A stretch of DNA of 64,000 nucleotides from Pseudomonas solani (GTDB lineage: Bacteria; Pseudomonadota; Gammaproteobacteria; Pseudomonadales; Pseudomonadaceae): assembly GCF_026072635.1 (NCBI RefSeq), contig NZ_AP023081.1, positions 4,274,501-4,338,500 of the forward strand, in the 5' to 3' direction. Numbering within the stretch: the first letter of the stretch is position 1; each line of letters begins with the position of its first letter. A program made the translations under genes and the position numbers. Shown here piece by piece: positions 9,688-18,062 of the stretch. A model generated the notes under the pieces. It searched no databases. It was not told the DNA's origin and saw nothing but the letters and a program-made list of their open reading frames with translations.

Positions 9688-10323
9688 GTGTGGGAGCTGG
9701 TCAAAGCAGGCGGCTGGATGATGCTGCCTATCATTCTGAGTTCCATCGCAGCCACCGCCATTATCGTGGAGCGCCTGTGGACGCTTCGCGCCAATCGCAT
9801 CGCACCGCCGCAATTGCTCGGCCAGGTGTGGCGCATGGTCAAGGACAAGCAGCTCAACGCCCAGAAGCTCAAGGAGCTGCGTGCGTCTTCCCCGCTGGGT
9901 GAGATCCTCGCGGCGGGCCTGGCCAACTCCAAGCACGGTCGCGAGATCATGAAGGAGTGCATCGAGGAGGCCGCTTCCCGCGTCATCCACGAACTGGAGC
10001 GCTACCTCAACACCCTGGGCACCATCGCCGCGATGGGCCCGCTGTTGGGCCTGCTGGGCACCGTGTTCGGCATGATCGAGATCTTCAGCGGCTTCATGGA
10101 CAACGGCATGGCCAACGCCCCGGCACTGGCTGGCGGTATCGGCAAGGCACTGATTACCACTGCAGCTGGCCTGGTGGTCGCTATCCCTGCGGTGTTCTTC
10201 CATCGTTTCCTGCTGCGTCGCGTCGACGAACTGGTGGTGGCCATGGAGCAGGAGGCGATCAAGCTGGTGGAAGTGACCCAGGGTGATCGTGAAGTGGACT
10301 TCGCAGAGGAAGGCAAAGCGTGA
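9688..10323 (+). CDS. exbB: ExbB/TolQ-type proton-motor subunit
   Basis: A 211-residue inner-membrane protein with three membrane helices (about 10-32, 115-140, 155-180). The ExbB/TolQ/MotA motif TLGTIAAMGPLLGLLGTVFGMIE is present. It partners the adjacent ExbD-like protein to convert proton-motive force into envelope work. The start is GTG (MWELVKAGG), with AAGGGGA about 10 bases upstream. The stop overlaps exbD. The place between comEC and lpxK is the same as PAO1 PA2983, a TolQ-like gene separate from tonB-exbBD, so the energised partner is unknown. Confidence 0.85.
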   Translation: MWELVKAGGWMMLPIILSSIAATAIIVERLWTLRANRIAPPQLLGQVWRMVKDKQLNAQKLKELRASSPLGEILAAGLANSKHGREIMKECIEEAASRVIHELERYLNTLGTIAAMGPLLGLLGTVFGMIEIFSGFMDNGMANAPALAGGIGKALITTAAGLVVAIPAVFFHRFLLRRVDELVVAMEQEAIKLVEVTQGDREVDFAEEGKA

Positions 10324-10760
10324 AGTTCCGTCGCCGTGCGGGCAACGTCGCGCGTGAGGAGGTCTTCCTCAACCTGACTTCGTTCATCGACGTGATCTTC
10401 GTGCTGCTGTTGTTCTTCGTGGTCACCACGACCTTCAGCCGCCCGAGCGAACTGAAGATCGAGCTGCCCGAGGCCGTCAGCGGTACCCCGGCCCAGGCTA
10501 CCGAGGTGAAGACCCTGGAGCTGTCTATCAGTGCCGACGGGCAGTACGCACTCAATGGCCAGGTACTGGTTAAGAACGACCTGGCGACGCTGATGACGGC
10601 CTTGAGCAAGGAGTCCGGTGGCGACAACAGCCTACCGATGATTATCAGCGCCGACGCCAAGACCACCCATCAAACGGTGATCACCGCCATGGATGCGGCC
10701 GGCAAGCTGGGCTTCAGCAAGTTGCGCATCACCACCGTCGAGGCCTCGGACAAGCCCTGA
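10320..10760 (+). CDS. exbD: ExbD/TolR-type proton-motor subunit
   Basis: A 146-residue protein with one N-terminal membrane helix (about 18-40) and a periplasmic domain. The family motif NLTSFIDVIFVLLLFFVVTTTF carries the membrane Asp that is protonated in ExbD/TolR. The GTG start overlaps the exbB stop by 4 bases, and its own stop overlaps the lpxK start by one base. This indicates an exbB-exbD-lpxK operon, linking an envelope motor with lipid A synthesis. Confidence 0.87.
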   Translation: MKFRRRAGNVAREEVFLNLTSFIDVIFVLLLFFVVTTTFSRPSELKIELPEAVSGTPAQATEVKTLELSISADGQYALNGQVLVKNDLATLMTALSKESGGDNSLPMIISADAKTTHQTVITAMDAAGKLGFSKLRITTVEASDKP

Positions 10761-11764
10761 TGGCCTTCTCCGATCGGCTGTTGGACGCCTGGTACCGGGG
10801 CCACCCGGCCCTGGTGCTGCTACGCCCGCTGGAGGCGCTTTACCGTCTGGTGGTGACGCGCAAGCGCGACGCCTTCCTGGCCGGCGAAGGGCCTATCTAT
10901 CGCGCCCCTGTGCCGGTGATGGTGGTGGGCAACATCACCGTTGGCGGCACCGGCAAGACCCCCATGATTCTCTGGCTCATCGAGCACTGCCGCAGCCTTG
11001 GCTTGCGTGTGGGCGTGGTCAGCCGTGGCTACGGTGCCAACCCGCCGAGCCTGCCCTGGCGGGTACGGGCGGAGCAGGGCGCCGACGTCGCCGGTGACGA
11101 ACCGTTGCTGATCGTGCAGCGTAGCGGTGTGCCGCTGGTCATCGATCCGGATCGCGGGCGTGCGGTCGAGGCGCTGCTGGCCGAGGGGCCGCTCGACCTC
11201 GTGCTCAGTGACGACGGCCTGCAGCATTACCGCCTGGCGCGGGATATCGAACTGGTACTGATCGACGCCGCCCGTGGCCTTGGCAACGGCCGCTGCCTGC
11301 CGGCGGGTCCCCTGCGCGAGCCGGCGCAGCGCCTGGAAAGCGTCGATGCGGTGCTTTACAACGGTGCCGACTCCGGCCCTGGCGGTGCCCATGGCTTCCG
11401 CCTGCAGCCGACCGCGCTGGTCAACCTGCACAGTGGTGAGCGGGTCGCACTCGATCATTTCTCCTCTGGCCAGGCGCTCCATGCTGTGGCCGGCATCGGT
11501 AATCCGCAGCGTTTCTTCACCACGCTCGAGGCGCTAAACTGGCGCCCGGTTCCCCATGCCTTCGCCGACCACGCCAGCTTCGGTGCCGCCGAACTGCAGT
11601 TCAGCCCGGCACTGCCCCTGGTGATGACCGAGAAGGATGCGGTGAAGTGCCGTGCCTTCGCGGCTGCCGACTGGTGGTACCTGGCCGTCGATGCGGTGCC
11701 CACCTTGGGCTTCATCGAATGGCTCGATGCGCGACTGGCACGCCTGTCGGCCGAACGCTCCTAA
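10760..11764 (+). CDS. lpxK: Tetraacyldisaccharide 4'-kinase LpxK
   Basis: A 334-residue membrane-associated kinase that phosphorylates the 4'-position of the lipid A disaccharide. The P-loop is GNITVGGTGKTP near residue 57. The DDGLQHYRLARDIELVLID segment carries the conserved Asp and His of the family. The overlap with exbD implies translational coupling. msbA, which precedes lpxK in many bacteria, is absent and an ExbBD pair takes its place. This arrangement is usual for Pseudomonas. Confidence 0.93.
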   Translation: MAFSDRLLDAWYRGHPALVLLRPLEALYRLVVTRKRDAFLAGEGPIYRAPVPVMVVGNITVGGTGKTPMILWLIEHCRSLGLRVGVVSRGYGANPPSLPWRVRAEQGADVAGDEPLLIVQRSGVPLVIDPDRGRAVEALLAEGPLDLVLSDDGLQHYRLARDIELVLIDAARGLGNGRCLPAGPLREPAQRLESVDAVLYNGADSGPGGAHGFRLQPTALVNLHSGERVALDHFSSGQALHAVAGIGNPQRFFTTLEALNWRPVPHAFADHASFGAAELQFSPALPLVMTEKDAVKCRAFAAADWWYLAVDAVPTLGFIEWLDARLARLSAERS

Positions 11765-11805
11765 CTCATTCCAGCCGCCCCTCCGGGTGGCGTTCAAGGA
11801 TACCC

Positions 11806-11991
11806 ATGGACACGAAACTGCTCGATATCCTCGCCTGTCCTCTGTGCAAGGGCACACTCAAGCTCGCCGAAGACAAGAGCGAGCTGGTCTGCAAGGCCGA
11901 TGCGCTGGCCTTCCCGGTTCGCGAAGGCATCCCGGTGATGCTGGAAAGCGAGGCGCGCACCCTTAACGTCGACGAGCGGCTGGACAAGTAA
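11806..11991 (+). CDS. Trm112/YcaR-family small protein
   Basis: A 61-residue soluble protein. MDTKLLDILACPLCKGTLKL has a CxxC pair and is the diagnostic Trm112/UPF0434 start. FPVREGIPVMLESEAR is the conserved C-terminal half. Eukaryotic Trm112 activates methyltransferases, but the bacterial role is not settled. It lies 41 bases after lpxK, with AAGGA before the ATG, and its stop overlaps kdsB by one base. The lpxK-ycaR-kdsB order is widely conserved. Confidence 0.88.
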   Translation: MDTKLLDILACPLCKGTLKLAEDKSELVCKADALAFPVREGIPVMLESEARTLNVDERLDK

Positions 11992-12755
11992 TGGCCCAGG
12001 CATTCACCGTCGTCATCCCGGCGCGCTACGCCTCCACGCGCCTGCCCGGCAAGCCGCTGCAGGACATCGCCGGCAAGCCGATGGTCCAGCACGTCTGGGA
12101 GCAGGCGCGGCGCAGTTCCGCCGAGCGCGTGGTGGTCGCCACCGACGACGCGCGTATCGTCGAGGCCTGCAAGGGCTTTGGCGCTGAGGTGGTGCTGACC
12201 CGGGTCGACCACAATTCCGGTACCGATCGCCTGGCCGAGGTCGCCTCCCAGCTCGGGCTGGCCGGCGACGCCATCGTGGTCAATGTGCAGGGCGATGAGC
12301 CGCTGATTCCGCCGGCCATCATCGACCAGGTGGCGGCCAACCTGGCGGCTCACCCGGAGGCGGGCATCGCCACCCTCGCCGAGCCGATCCATGACGTGGA
12401 TGCACTGTTCAACCCCAACGTGGTCAAGGTGTCGACCGACACCCAGGGCCTGGCCCTGACCTTCAGCCGTGCACCGCTGCCCTGGGCCCGTGATACGTTC
12501 GCCCAGGGGCGTGATGCCTTGCCCGAGGGTGTGCCCTACCGCCGCCATATCGGTATCTACGCCTACCGTACCCAGTTCCTCCACGACTTCGTCGCCTGGG
12601 GCCCGTGCTGGCTGGAGAACACCGAATGCCTGGAGCAGCTGCGTGCGCTCTGGCATGGCGTGCGCATCCACGTAGCCGATGCCCTGGAGGCGCCGGCTGC
12701 CGGTGTGGATACCGCTGAAGACCTGGAGCGGGTGCGCCGCTTGCTGGGGGCCTGA
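11991..12755 (+). CDS. kdsB: 3-deoxy-manno-octulosonate cytidylyltransferase KdsB
   Basis: A 254-residue cytosolic enzyme that activates KDO as CMP-KDO for LPS inner-core assembly. The N-terminal nucleotide-binding motif VIPARYASTRLPGKPL, the VVNVQGDEPLIPP motif and PYRRHIGIYAYR are all intact. The length matches the family. One-base overlaps on both sides (with the Trm112-like gene and the phosphatase gene) show a coupled operon. Confidence 0.94.
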   Translation: MAQAFTVVIPARYASTRLPGKPLQDIAGKPMVQHVWEQARRSSAERVVVATDDARIVEACKGFGAEVVLTRVDHNSGTDRLAEVASQLGLAGDAIVVNVQGDEPLIPPAIIDQVAANLAAHPEAGIATLAEPIHDVDALFNPNVVKVSTDTQGLALTFSRAPLPWARDTFAQGRDALPEGVPYRRHIGIYAYRTQFLHDFVAWGPCWLENTECLEQLRALWHGVRIHVADALEAPAAGVDTAEDLERVRRLLGA

Positions 12756-13213
12756 TGAAGGTCCTGTTCGTCTGCCTGGGCAATATCTGCCGCTCGCCCA
12801 CCGCCGAGGGTGTACTGCGCCACAAGCTGCGTGAGGCCGGGCTGGCGGAGCAGGTCGAGGTCGACTCCGCCGGTATCGGTGACTGGCACGTTGGCAAGGC
12901 ACCCGACACGCGGACCCGCCAGGCGGCGCTGCGACGTGGCTATGACCTGTCGCTGCTACGGGCGCGCCAGGTGAGCGTGGAGGACTTCTCGCGTTTCGAT
13001 CTGGTGTTGGCGATGGATCACAGCAACCTGCGTGATCTCAAGGGGCTGCGTCGCAATGGCAGCGAGCCGGACCTGTTCCTGCGTCGCTATGGCCTGGTGC
13101 TGGAAGAGGTCCCGGATCCTTACTACGGCGGCGAGGAAGGCTTCGAAGAGGTGCTGGATCTGATCGAGCAGGCTTGTGATGGTCTGGTTGCCGAGATTCG
13201 GGGGCGCCTGTGA
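12755..13213 (+). CDS. Low-molecular-weight protein-tyrosine phosphatase
   Basis: A 152-residue cytosolic phosphatase. The P-loop CLGNICRSPT (Cys near residue 7) is at the N-terminus and the general-acid loop is VPDPYYGG. This family dephosphorylates bacterial tyrosine kinases of polysaccharide export or other phosphotyrosine proteins. No BY-kinase gene is nearby, so the substrate is unknown. It sits between kdsB and murB, overlapping both. Confidence 0.88.
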   Translation: MKVLFVCLGNICRSPTAEGVLRHKLREAGLAEQVEVDSAGIGDWHVGKAPDTRTRQAALRRGYDLSLLRARQVSVEDFSRFDLVLAMDHSNLRDLKGLRRNGSEPDLFLRRYGLVLEEVPDPYYGGEEGFEEVLDLIEQACDGLVAEIRGRL

Positions 13214-14229
13214 GCCTGGTCGTTTCCGAAAACGTTTCCCTGAAGCCCTTCAACACCTTTGGTGTGGAGGTGCGTGCGCGCCTGTTCGCCGAGGCGCATG
13301 ACGACGCCGAGGTGCGTGAGGCGCTGGCTCTGGCGAGCGCACGTGGTATTCCGCTGCAAGTGATTGGCGGGGGCAGCAACCTGCTGCTGACCGGTGATAT
13401 CGACGCGCTGGTGCTGCGCATGGCCAGCCGTGGCCTGCGTTTGCTGGGCGATGACGGCGAGCAGGTGCTGGTGGAGGCCGAGGCCGGCGAGCCCTGGCAC
13501 CCGTTCGTGCTCTGGACCCTGGAGCAGGGGCTGGCGGGACTGGAGAACCTCAGCCTGATTCCCGGCACCGTTGGGGCGGCGCCGATGCAGAACATCGGTG
13601 CCTACGGGGTGGAAATCAAGGATGTATTCGCCGGGTTGACCGCGATGGACCGCCTGAGTGGCGAGCTGCGTGACTTCAGCCTGGAGGAGTGTGCCTTCGG
13701 CTATCGCGATAGCCTGTTCAAGCGCGACGTCGGTCGCTGGCTCATCCTCAGGGTTCGTTTCAAGCTGAGCCGTGCCCTGAGCTTGCACCTCGACTACGGG
13801 CCTGTGCGCCAACGGCTGCGGGAGCAGGGTATCGATGCGCCCACGGCGTTGGATGTGAGCCGCGCCATTTGCTCCATCCGCAGCGAGAAGCTCCCGGACC
13901 CCGCTCAACTTGGCAACGCTGGCAGCTTCTTCAAGAACCCCCTGGTGCCAGCCGGGCTGGCCGAGCGCCTGCGTGGCGAACATGCGGACCTGGTGGCCTA
14001 TCCCCAGGCCGATGGCCAGGTGAAGCTGGCCGCAGGCTGGCTGATCGAGCGTGCCGGCTGGAAGGGGTTCCGTGATGGCGATGCGGGTGTTCATCGCCTG
14101 CAGGCCCTGGTTCTAGTGAACTATGGTGCGGCTACCGGCCTGCAGCTGTTGGACCTGGCGCAGCGTATCCAGGCCGATGTTGCCGAACGCTTTGGTGTGG
14201 CGCTGGAGATGGAGCCCAATCTGCTCTGA
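13210..14229 (+). CDS. murB: UDP-N-acetylenolpyruvoylglucosamine reductase MurB, type I
   Basis: A 339-residue cytosolic FAD enzyme that reduces UDP-enolpyruvyl-GlcNAc to UDP-MurNAc. FAD-site motifs include VIGGGSNLLL and GLENLSLIPGTVGAAPMQNIGAYG. The catalytic serine region is GNAGSFFKNP. The length and the C-terminal VALEMEPNLL indicate type I. The start overlaps the phosphatase stop by 4 bases. A terminator follows closely, so murB ends the lpxK operon. Confidence 0.94.
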   Translation: MSLVVSENVSLKPFNTFGVEVRARLFAEAHDDAEVREALALASARGIPLQVIGGGSNLLLTGDIDALVLRMASRGLRLLGDDGEQVLVEAEAGEPWHPFVLWTLEQGLAGLENLSLIPGTVGAAPMQNIGAYGVEIKDVFAGLTAMDRLSGELRDFSLEECAFGYRDSLFKRDVGRWLILRVRFKLSRALSLHLDYGPVRQRLREQGIDAPTALDVSRAICSIRSEKLPDPAQLGNAGSFFKNPLVPAGLAERLRGEHADLVAYPQADGQVKLAAGWLIERAGWKGFRDGDAGVHRLQALVLVNYGAATGLQLLDLAQRIQADVAERFGVALEMEPNLL

Positions 14230-14249
14230 CATCGCTTGCACGCAATAGA

Positions 14250-14276
14250 CAAAGGGACGCTCAGGCGTCCCTTTTT
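14250..14276 (+). terminator. Rho-independent terminator after murB
   Basis: AAAGGGACGC, loop TCAG, GCGTCCCTTTTT. A 10-bp stem followed by T residues, 21 bases after the murB stop. Confidence 0.88.
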
Positions 14277-14357
14277 CATTTGCGGTGCAGTGAGGGGAGG
14301 AGGGGGCGCAGGTTGCGGTGGACGGTGGGCGGGGCGGGCACTTTTCTCGTGCCAAAG

Positions 14358-14383
14358 AAAAAGGGATGCCGAGGCATCCCTTG
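14358..14383 (-). terminator. Rho-independent terminator of rne
   Basis: On the minus strand an AAGGGATGCC / GGCATCCCTT stem with a CTC-type loop is followed by TTTTTC. It starts 18 bases after the rne stop. Confidence 0.85.
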
Positions 14384-14400
14384 TTCATTCAGGCAGGGCC

Positions 14401-17400
14401 TTAGACGGTCGGTTTGGACTCGTCCTTGGCTTCTTCCTCTTCCTTCGCTTCGTCAGCGACGGTTGCTTCGGCAGCTTCGGTGCTGGCCTCGGTCACTTCG
14501 ACCTTGGGCTCTTCCGCAACTTCCTGGGCTTCCACGACAGCTTCAGCAACGGGCTCGGGCTGGGCTTCCACCACCGGCTCGGCGGCGACTTCAACCACGA
14601 CCGGAGCAGCTTCCTCAACCACCGGGGCTTCTACCACGGGGGCTGCGGCAGCTTCGCGTGCAAGACGCTCGGCTTCCTGCTGACGGCGACGGACTTCGCG
14701 AGGATCGTTCGGTGCACGGCCGCCGGCGCTTACCGGTGCTGCCGCGGGGGCAGGAGCCGGTTCGGCTTCGACAACAGGGGCCACGACCGGAGCCGGTGCT
14801 TCCACTTCTGCGACCTGAGCGGTCTCTACGGGGGCTTCGACCACGGTTTCGGCAGCCGGCTCGACGACCACGACGGACACTTCGCTTTCGATCACGGCAG
14901 GGGCGCTGGTCTCGATCACTTCGACCGGTTCCTGCTCCTGGGCGACGGCTTCGGCGGCAGGGGCTGCGACCGGGGCTTCGCTGGCGGCGCTTTCGACCTG
15001 GGTCGGCTCGCTGCTCGCTTGGCCTTCGACCTGCTCGGCGATGACTTCTGCGGCGACGGCGGTCACGACAACGGCGGCGTGGACGCTGCCATCGACATTG
15101 GCCTCTTCGCTGCCTTCCTCGCCTTCTTCGCCTTCGACTTCACGCTGGCGCTCACGGCGGTTGCTGCGGCGACGCTGGCCACGGGAGCGGCGGCGGGGGC
15201 GGTCGCCTTCGGCGCCTTCCTGGCCATCGGCATCATCCAGCAGCTCTTCGTTGTTCAGCAGTTCTTCTTCGCTGGCCTCGGCGGCAGCCTGCTCGGGGCG
15301 CGGGGCGCGCTCTTCACGGGGCTGGCGCTCTTCGCGCGGCGGACGCTCGCCACGTTCGCGGCGGTTTTCCTGGCCTTCGCGAGGTTCACGCGGCTCGCGT
15401 GGCTCACGGGCTTCGCGCGGTGCACGCTCCTCACGGGGTTGACGCTCTTCGCGGGGCTGGCGCTCCTCACGAGGCTCGCGCGGTGCGCGCTCTTCGCGGG
15501 GTTCACGGGCTTCGCGCGGGGCGCGGTCTTCACGAGGCTGACGCTCTTCGCGCGGCGGACGCTCGCCACGTTCGCGGCGGTTTTCCTGGCCTTCGCGAGG
15601 TTCACGCGGTTCGCGCGGCTCACGGGCTTCGCGAGGTTGACGCTCTTCACGCGGCTTGCGCTCTTCGTCGCGGCGGCCTTCACGGCTGCCGTCACGGCGG
15701 CGGTTCTGCTGGCGACCGTTACGGCGCTCGTCACTGCTGCGGGCCGGACGCTCGCTGGCGCTTTGCTCGGTAGCGACGGGCTGGGCTTCTTCCTTGCCGG
15801 CGAACAGGCCTACCAGCGACTTCACCAGGCCTTTGAACAGGCTCGGTTCGGCAGCGGCGACGGCGGCGGTCGGCGGAGCCAGCGGGGCCGGAGCGGGGCG
15901 CTCGGGGGCCACGGTCTTCACGGCGGCTTCCTGGCGAACCAGGGTGCGGGTGGCGGCGGGCGGCTGCTGCTCTTCGCTCTCGGACGGGGTCATCTCGTAG
16001 CTGGACTGGCCGTGCATGACTTCCGGGCTGTCATCGCGCAGACGCTGCACTTCGAAGTGCGGGGTCTCCAGATGATCGTTCGGCAGGATCACGATGCGGG
16101 CGCGGGTGCGCAGCTCGATCTTGGTGATGCTGTTGCGCTTCTCGTTGAGCAGGAAGGCGGCAACCGGAATCGGTACCTGGGCACGGACTTCGGCGGTGCG
16201 GTCCTTCAGGGCTTCTTCTTCGATCAGGCGCAGGATCGCCAGCGACAGGGACTCGACGTCGCGGATGATGCCTTGACCGTTGCAGCGCGGGCAGACGATG
16301 CCACTGCTCTCGCCCAGGGACGGGCGCAGGCGCTGACGGGACATTTCCAGCAGGCCGAAGCGGGAGATGCGGCCGACCTGTACGCGGGCGCGGTCGGCTT
16401 CCAGGGCTTCGCGGACCTTCTCTTCCACGGCACGCTGGTTCTTGGCCGGGGTCATGTCGATGAAGTCGATGACGATCAGACCGCCGATATCACGCAGGCG
16501 CAGCTGGCGAGCGATCTCTTCGGCCGCTTCCAGGTTGGTCTGCAGGGCGGTTTCTTCGATGTCGCCGCCTTTGGTCGCACGCGCCGAGTTGATGTCGATG
16601 GACACCAGGGCTTCGGTCGGGTCGATGACGATGGAACCGCCGGAAGGCAGTTTCACTTCGCGCTGGAAGGCGGTTTCGATCTGGCTCTCGATCTGGAAGC
16701 GATTGAACAGCGGAACGCTGTCCTGGTAGAGCTTGATCTTGTTCTGGTACTGCGGCATCACCTGGCGGATGAAGCTCAGGGCTTCTTCCTGGGCTTCGAC
16801 GCTGTCGACCAGTACTTCGCCGATGTCCTGGCGCAGGTAGTCGCGGATGGCGCGAATGATGACGTTGCTTTCCTGATAGATCAGGAAGGGGGCGCCGCGC
16901 TCACCGGAAGCTTCCTTGATGGCGCTCCAGAGTTGCAGCAGGTAGTCGAGGTCCCACTGCAGCTCTTCGCTGGAGCGGCCCAGGCCGGCGGTGCGAACGA
17001 TCAGGCCCATGTCGGCCGGTGCGTTCAGGCCGTTCAGGGCCTCACGCAGTTCGTTGCGCTCTTCGCCTTCGATGCGACGGGAGATGCCGCCCGCGCGCGG
17101 GTTGTTCGGCATCAGTACCAGGTAACGGCCGGCGAGGCTGATGAAGGTGGTCAGGGCTGCGCCCTTGTTGCCACGTTCTTCTTTCTCGACCTGGACGATG
17201 ACTTCCTGGCCTTCGTTGAGCACGTCCTTGATGTTGACGCGCCCTTCGGGGGACTTCTTGAAGTATTCGCGGGAGATTTCTTTCAGCGGCAGGAAGCCGT
17301 GGCGATCTGCACCGAAGTCGACGAATGCGGCTTCGAGGCTGGGCTCGATGCGCGTGATGCGGCCTTTGTAGATGTTGGCCTTTTTCTGTTCACGGGCGCC

Positions 17401-17493
17401 CGACTCGATATCCAGGTCGTACAGGCGTTGGCCGTCGACCAGGGCAACACGCAACTCTTCGGGCTGAGTTGCGTTAATCAGCATTCTTTTCAT
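14401..17493 (-). CDS. rne: Ribonuclease E
   Basis: A 1030-residue endonuclease that initiates mRNA decay and processes rRNA and tRNA; it is the degradosome scaffold. The start at 17493 gives the family start MKRMLINATQ; the frame extends upstream but without homology. It has an S1 domain (about 36-120), a catalytic DNase I-like region with Asp300 and Asp343 (E. coli D303 and D346), and a Zn-link CPRC at 401-404. After about residue 520 it is disordered: an Arg/Glu/Pro-rich RNA-binding region with internal repeats, then a Val/Ala/Glu-rich tail. The C-terminal half is low-complexity and differs in length between species. A long leader precedes it. Confidence 0.95.
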   Translation of the reverse strand: MKRMLINATQPEELRVALVDGQRLYDLDIESGAREQKKANIYKGRITRIEPSLEAAFVDFGADRHGFLPLKEISREYFKKSPEGRVNIKDVLNEGQEVIVQVEKEERGNKGAALTTFISLAGRYLVLMPNNPRAGGISRRIEGEERNELREALNGLNAPADMGLIVRTAGLGRSSEELQWDLDYLLQLWSAIKEASGERGAPFLIYQESNVIIRAIRDYLRQDIGEVLVDSVEAQEEALSFIRQVMPQYQNKIKLYQDSVPLFNRFQIESQIETAFQREVKLPSGGSIVIDPTEALVSIDINSARATKGGDIEETALQTNLEAAEEIARQLRLRDIGGLIVIDFIDMTPAKNQRAVEEKVREALEADRARVQVGRISRFGLLEMSRQRLRPSLGESSGIVCPRCNGQGIIRDVESLSLAILRLIEEEALKDRTAEVRAQVPIPVAAFLLNEKRNSITKIELRTRARIVILPNDHLETPHFEVQRLRDDSPEVMHGQSSYEMTPSESEEQQPPAATRTLVRQEAAVKTVAPERPAPAPLAPPTAAVAAAEPSLFKGLVKSLVGLFAGKEEAQPVATEQSASERPARSSDERRNGRQQNRRRDGSREGRRDEERKPREERQPREAREPREPREPREGQENRRERGERPPREERQPREDRAPREAREPREERAPREPREERQPREERQPREERAPREAREPREPREPREGQENRRERGERPPREERQPREERAPRPEQAAAEASEEELLNNEELLDDADGQEGAEGDRPRRRSRGQRRRSNRRERQREVEGEEGEEGSEEANVDGSVHAAVVVTAVAAEVIAEQVEGQASSEPTQVESAASEAPVAAPAAEAVAQEQEPVEVIETSAPAVIESEVSVVVVEPAAETVVEAPVETAQVAEVEAPAPVVAPVVEAEPAPAPAAAPVSAGGRAPNDPREVRRRQQEAERLAREAAAAPVVEAPVVEEAAPVVVEVAAEPVVEAQPEPVAEAVVEAQEVAEEPKVEVTEASTEAAEATVADEAKEEEEAKDESKPTV
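15327..15393. repeat. Direct repeat within rne, copy 1
   Basis: A 67-bp stretch identical to 15543-15609. The offset is 216 bp, exactly 72 codons, so it encodes two copies of the same Arg/Glu/Pro-rich segment (the GQENRRERGERPPREE region) of RNase E without breaking frame. Similarity continues past the identical core with a few substitutions. Confidence 0.85.
15543..15609. repeat. Direct repeat within rne, copy 2
   Basis: The second copy of the 67-bp identical segment that starts at 15327. The intervening DNA is also made of degenerate short REPRE/REERQP-coding units, so this region can expand or contract in 3-bp-compatible steps. Confidence 0.85.
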
Positions 17494-17998
17494 GTAGTAC
17501 CGTCGGTTTCCGGGGCTGCCGGAAACGGCGATCGGCACACACGACTCTCGCGGTCGGTGTCAGGTGCGCGTCAGGGGTGGCATGCCACCCCCGTGTCCAG
17601 CGACATCAGGCCAGTAGGGCCGGGGTCGCGACGACGTCTCCTGCTTGCTGTTGTCGTAACAGAAGCACGTTGTCAGGAGGAGGAATCAGCCATCGGTAGC
17701 GGACGAGATAAAGCGTCTTGATTGAAGCGTTTGCTACGCAGTCCGACGGTTGTGCATCTCCACCCTACACTTGTCCCTTGAAAATCGGGTGCCGCTCGCA
17801 GAATCCGTAGCGGGTTGCATTTTACGTGACCGCCCCTCAGGGGTTGGCCGCGCGTCATGGCTCAAGGCGTTTTTCTCCAGATATCCGCGCACTGTGCGGC
17901 GAAATATCCTGACGGACGGCCTGACGTCCTGAATGGGTTGCACGTGTCTGGGATGGCAGTTTTGGCGATCATCCGGAGCACGGCCGCTTTTGGCGGCG
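17494..17998 (-). promoter_or_regulatory. Long 5' leader of rne with start-proximal hairpin
   Basis: If transcription starts at the promoter below, the rne leader is about 505 nt. A hairpin GTTTCCGG, loop CAGCC, CCGGAAAC (17506-17526) ends 12 nt before the start codon, where no strong Shine-Dalgarno is seen. A second, 18-nt perfect palindrome GGGGTGGCATGCCACCCC lies at 17574-17591. E. coli rne has a long leader whose hairpins bind RNase E for autoregulation; the same role here is inference. No gene is recognised in this stretch. Confidence 0.6.
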
Positions 17999-18004
17999 TT
18001 CGCG

Positions 18005-18033
18005 ACTATAGCAGCAATCATTAAGTGCTTCAA
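18005..18033 (-). promoter_or_regulatory. Sigma70 promoter of rne
   Basis: On the minus strand: -35 TTGAAG (18033-18028), a 17-bp spacer and -10 TATAGT (18010-18005). The start would fall near 17998. It overlaps the -35 region of the divergent rluC promoter. Confidence 0.7.
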
Positions 18034-18046
18034 ATCCATCAAAAAT

Positions 18047-18055
18047 TGCTATGAT
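18047..18055 (+). promoter_or_regulatory. Extended -10 promoter of rluC, probable leaderless start
   Basis: TGC followed by TATGAT (18050-18055). Seven bases downstream is the ATG at 18063, so the transcript would begin at or next to the start codon. There is no Shine-Dalgarno in the intervening GCCCGCC. The -35 region coincides with the rne -35 on the other strand. Confidence 0.55.
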
Positions 18056-18062
18056 GCCCGCC

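Noticed and set aside
17574..17591. The 18-bp palindrome in the rne leader as a DNA operator
   Set aside because: It lies about 400 bases downstream of the promoter and within the transcript; an RNA hairpin is the simpler reading.
14236..17721. An open frame of 1161 codons on the plus strand, antisense to rne
   Set aside because: It mirrors the rne codons in a high-GC gene and is made of low-complexity Gly/Phe/Ala runs without family resemblance; RNase E on the other strand is certain.
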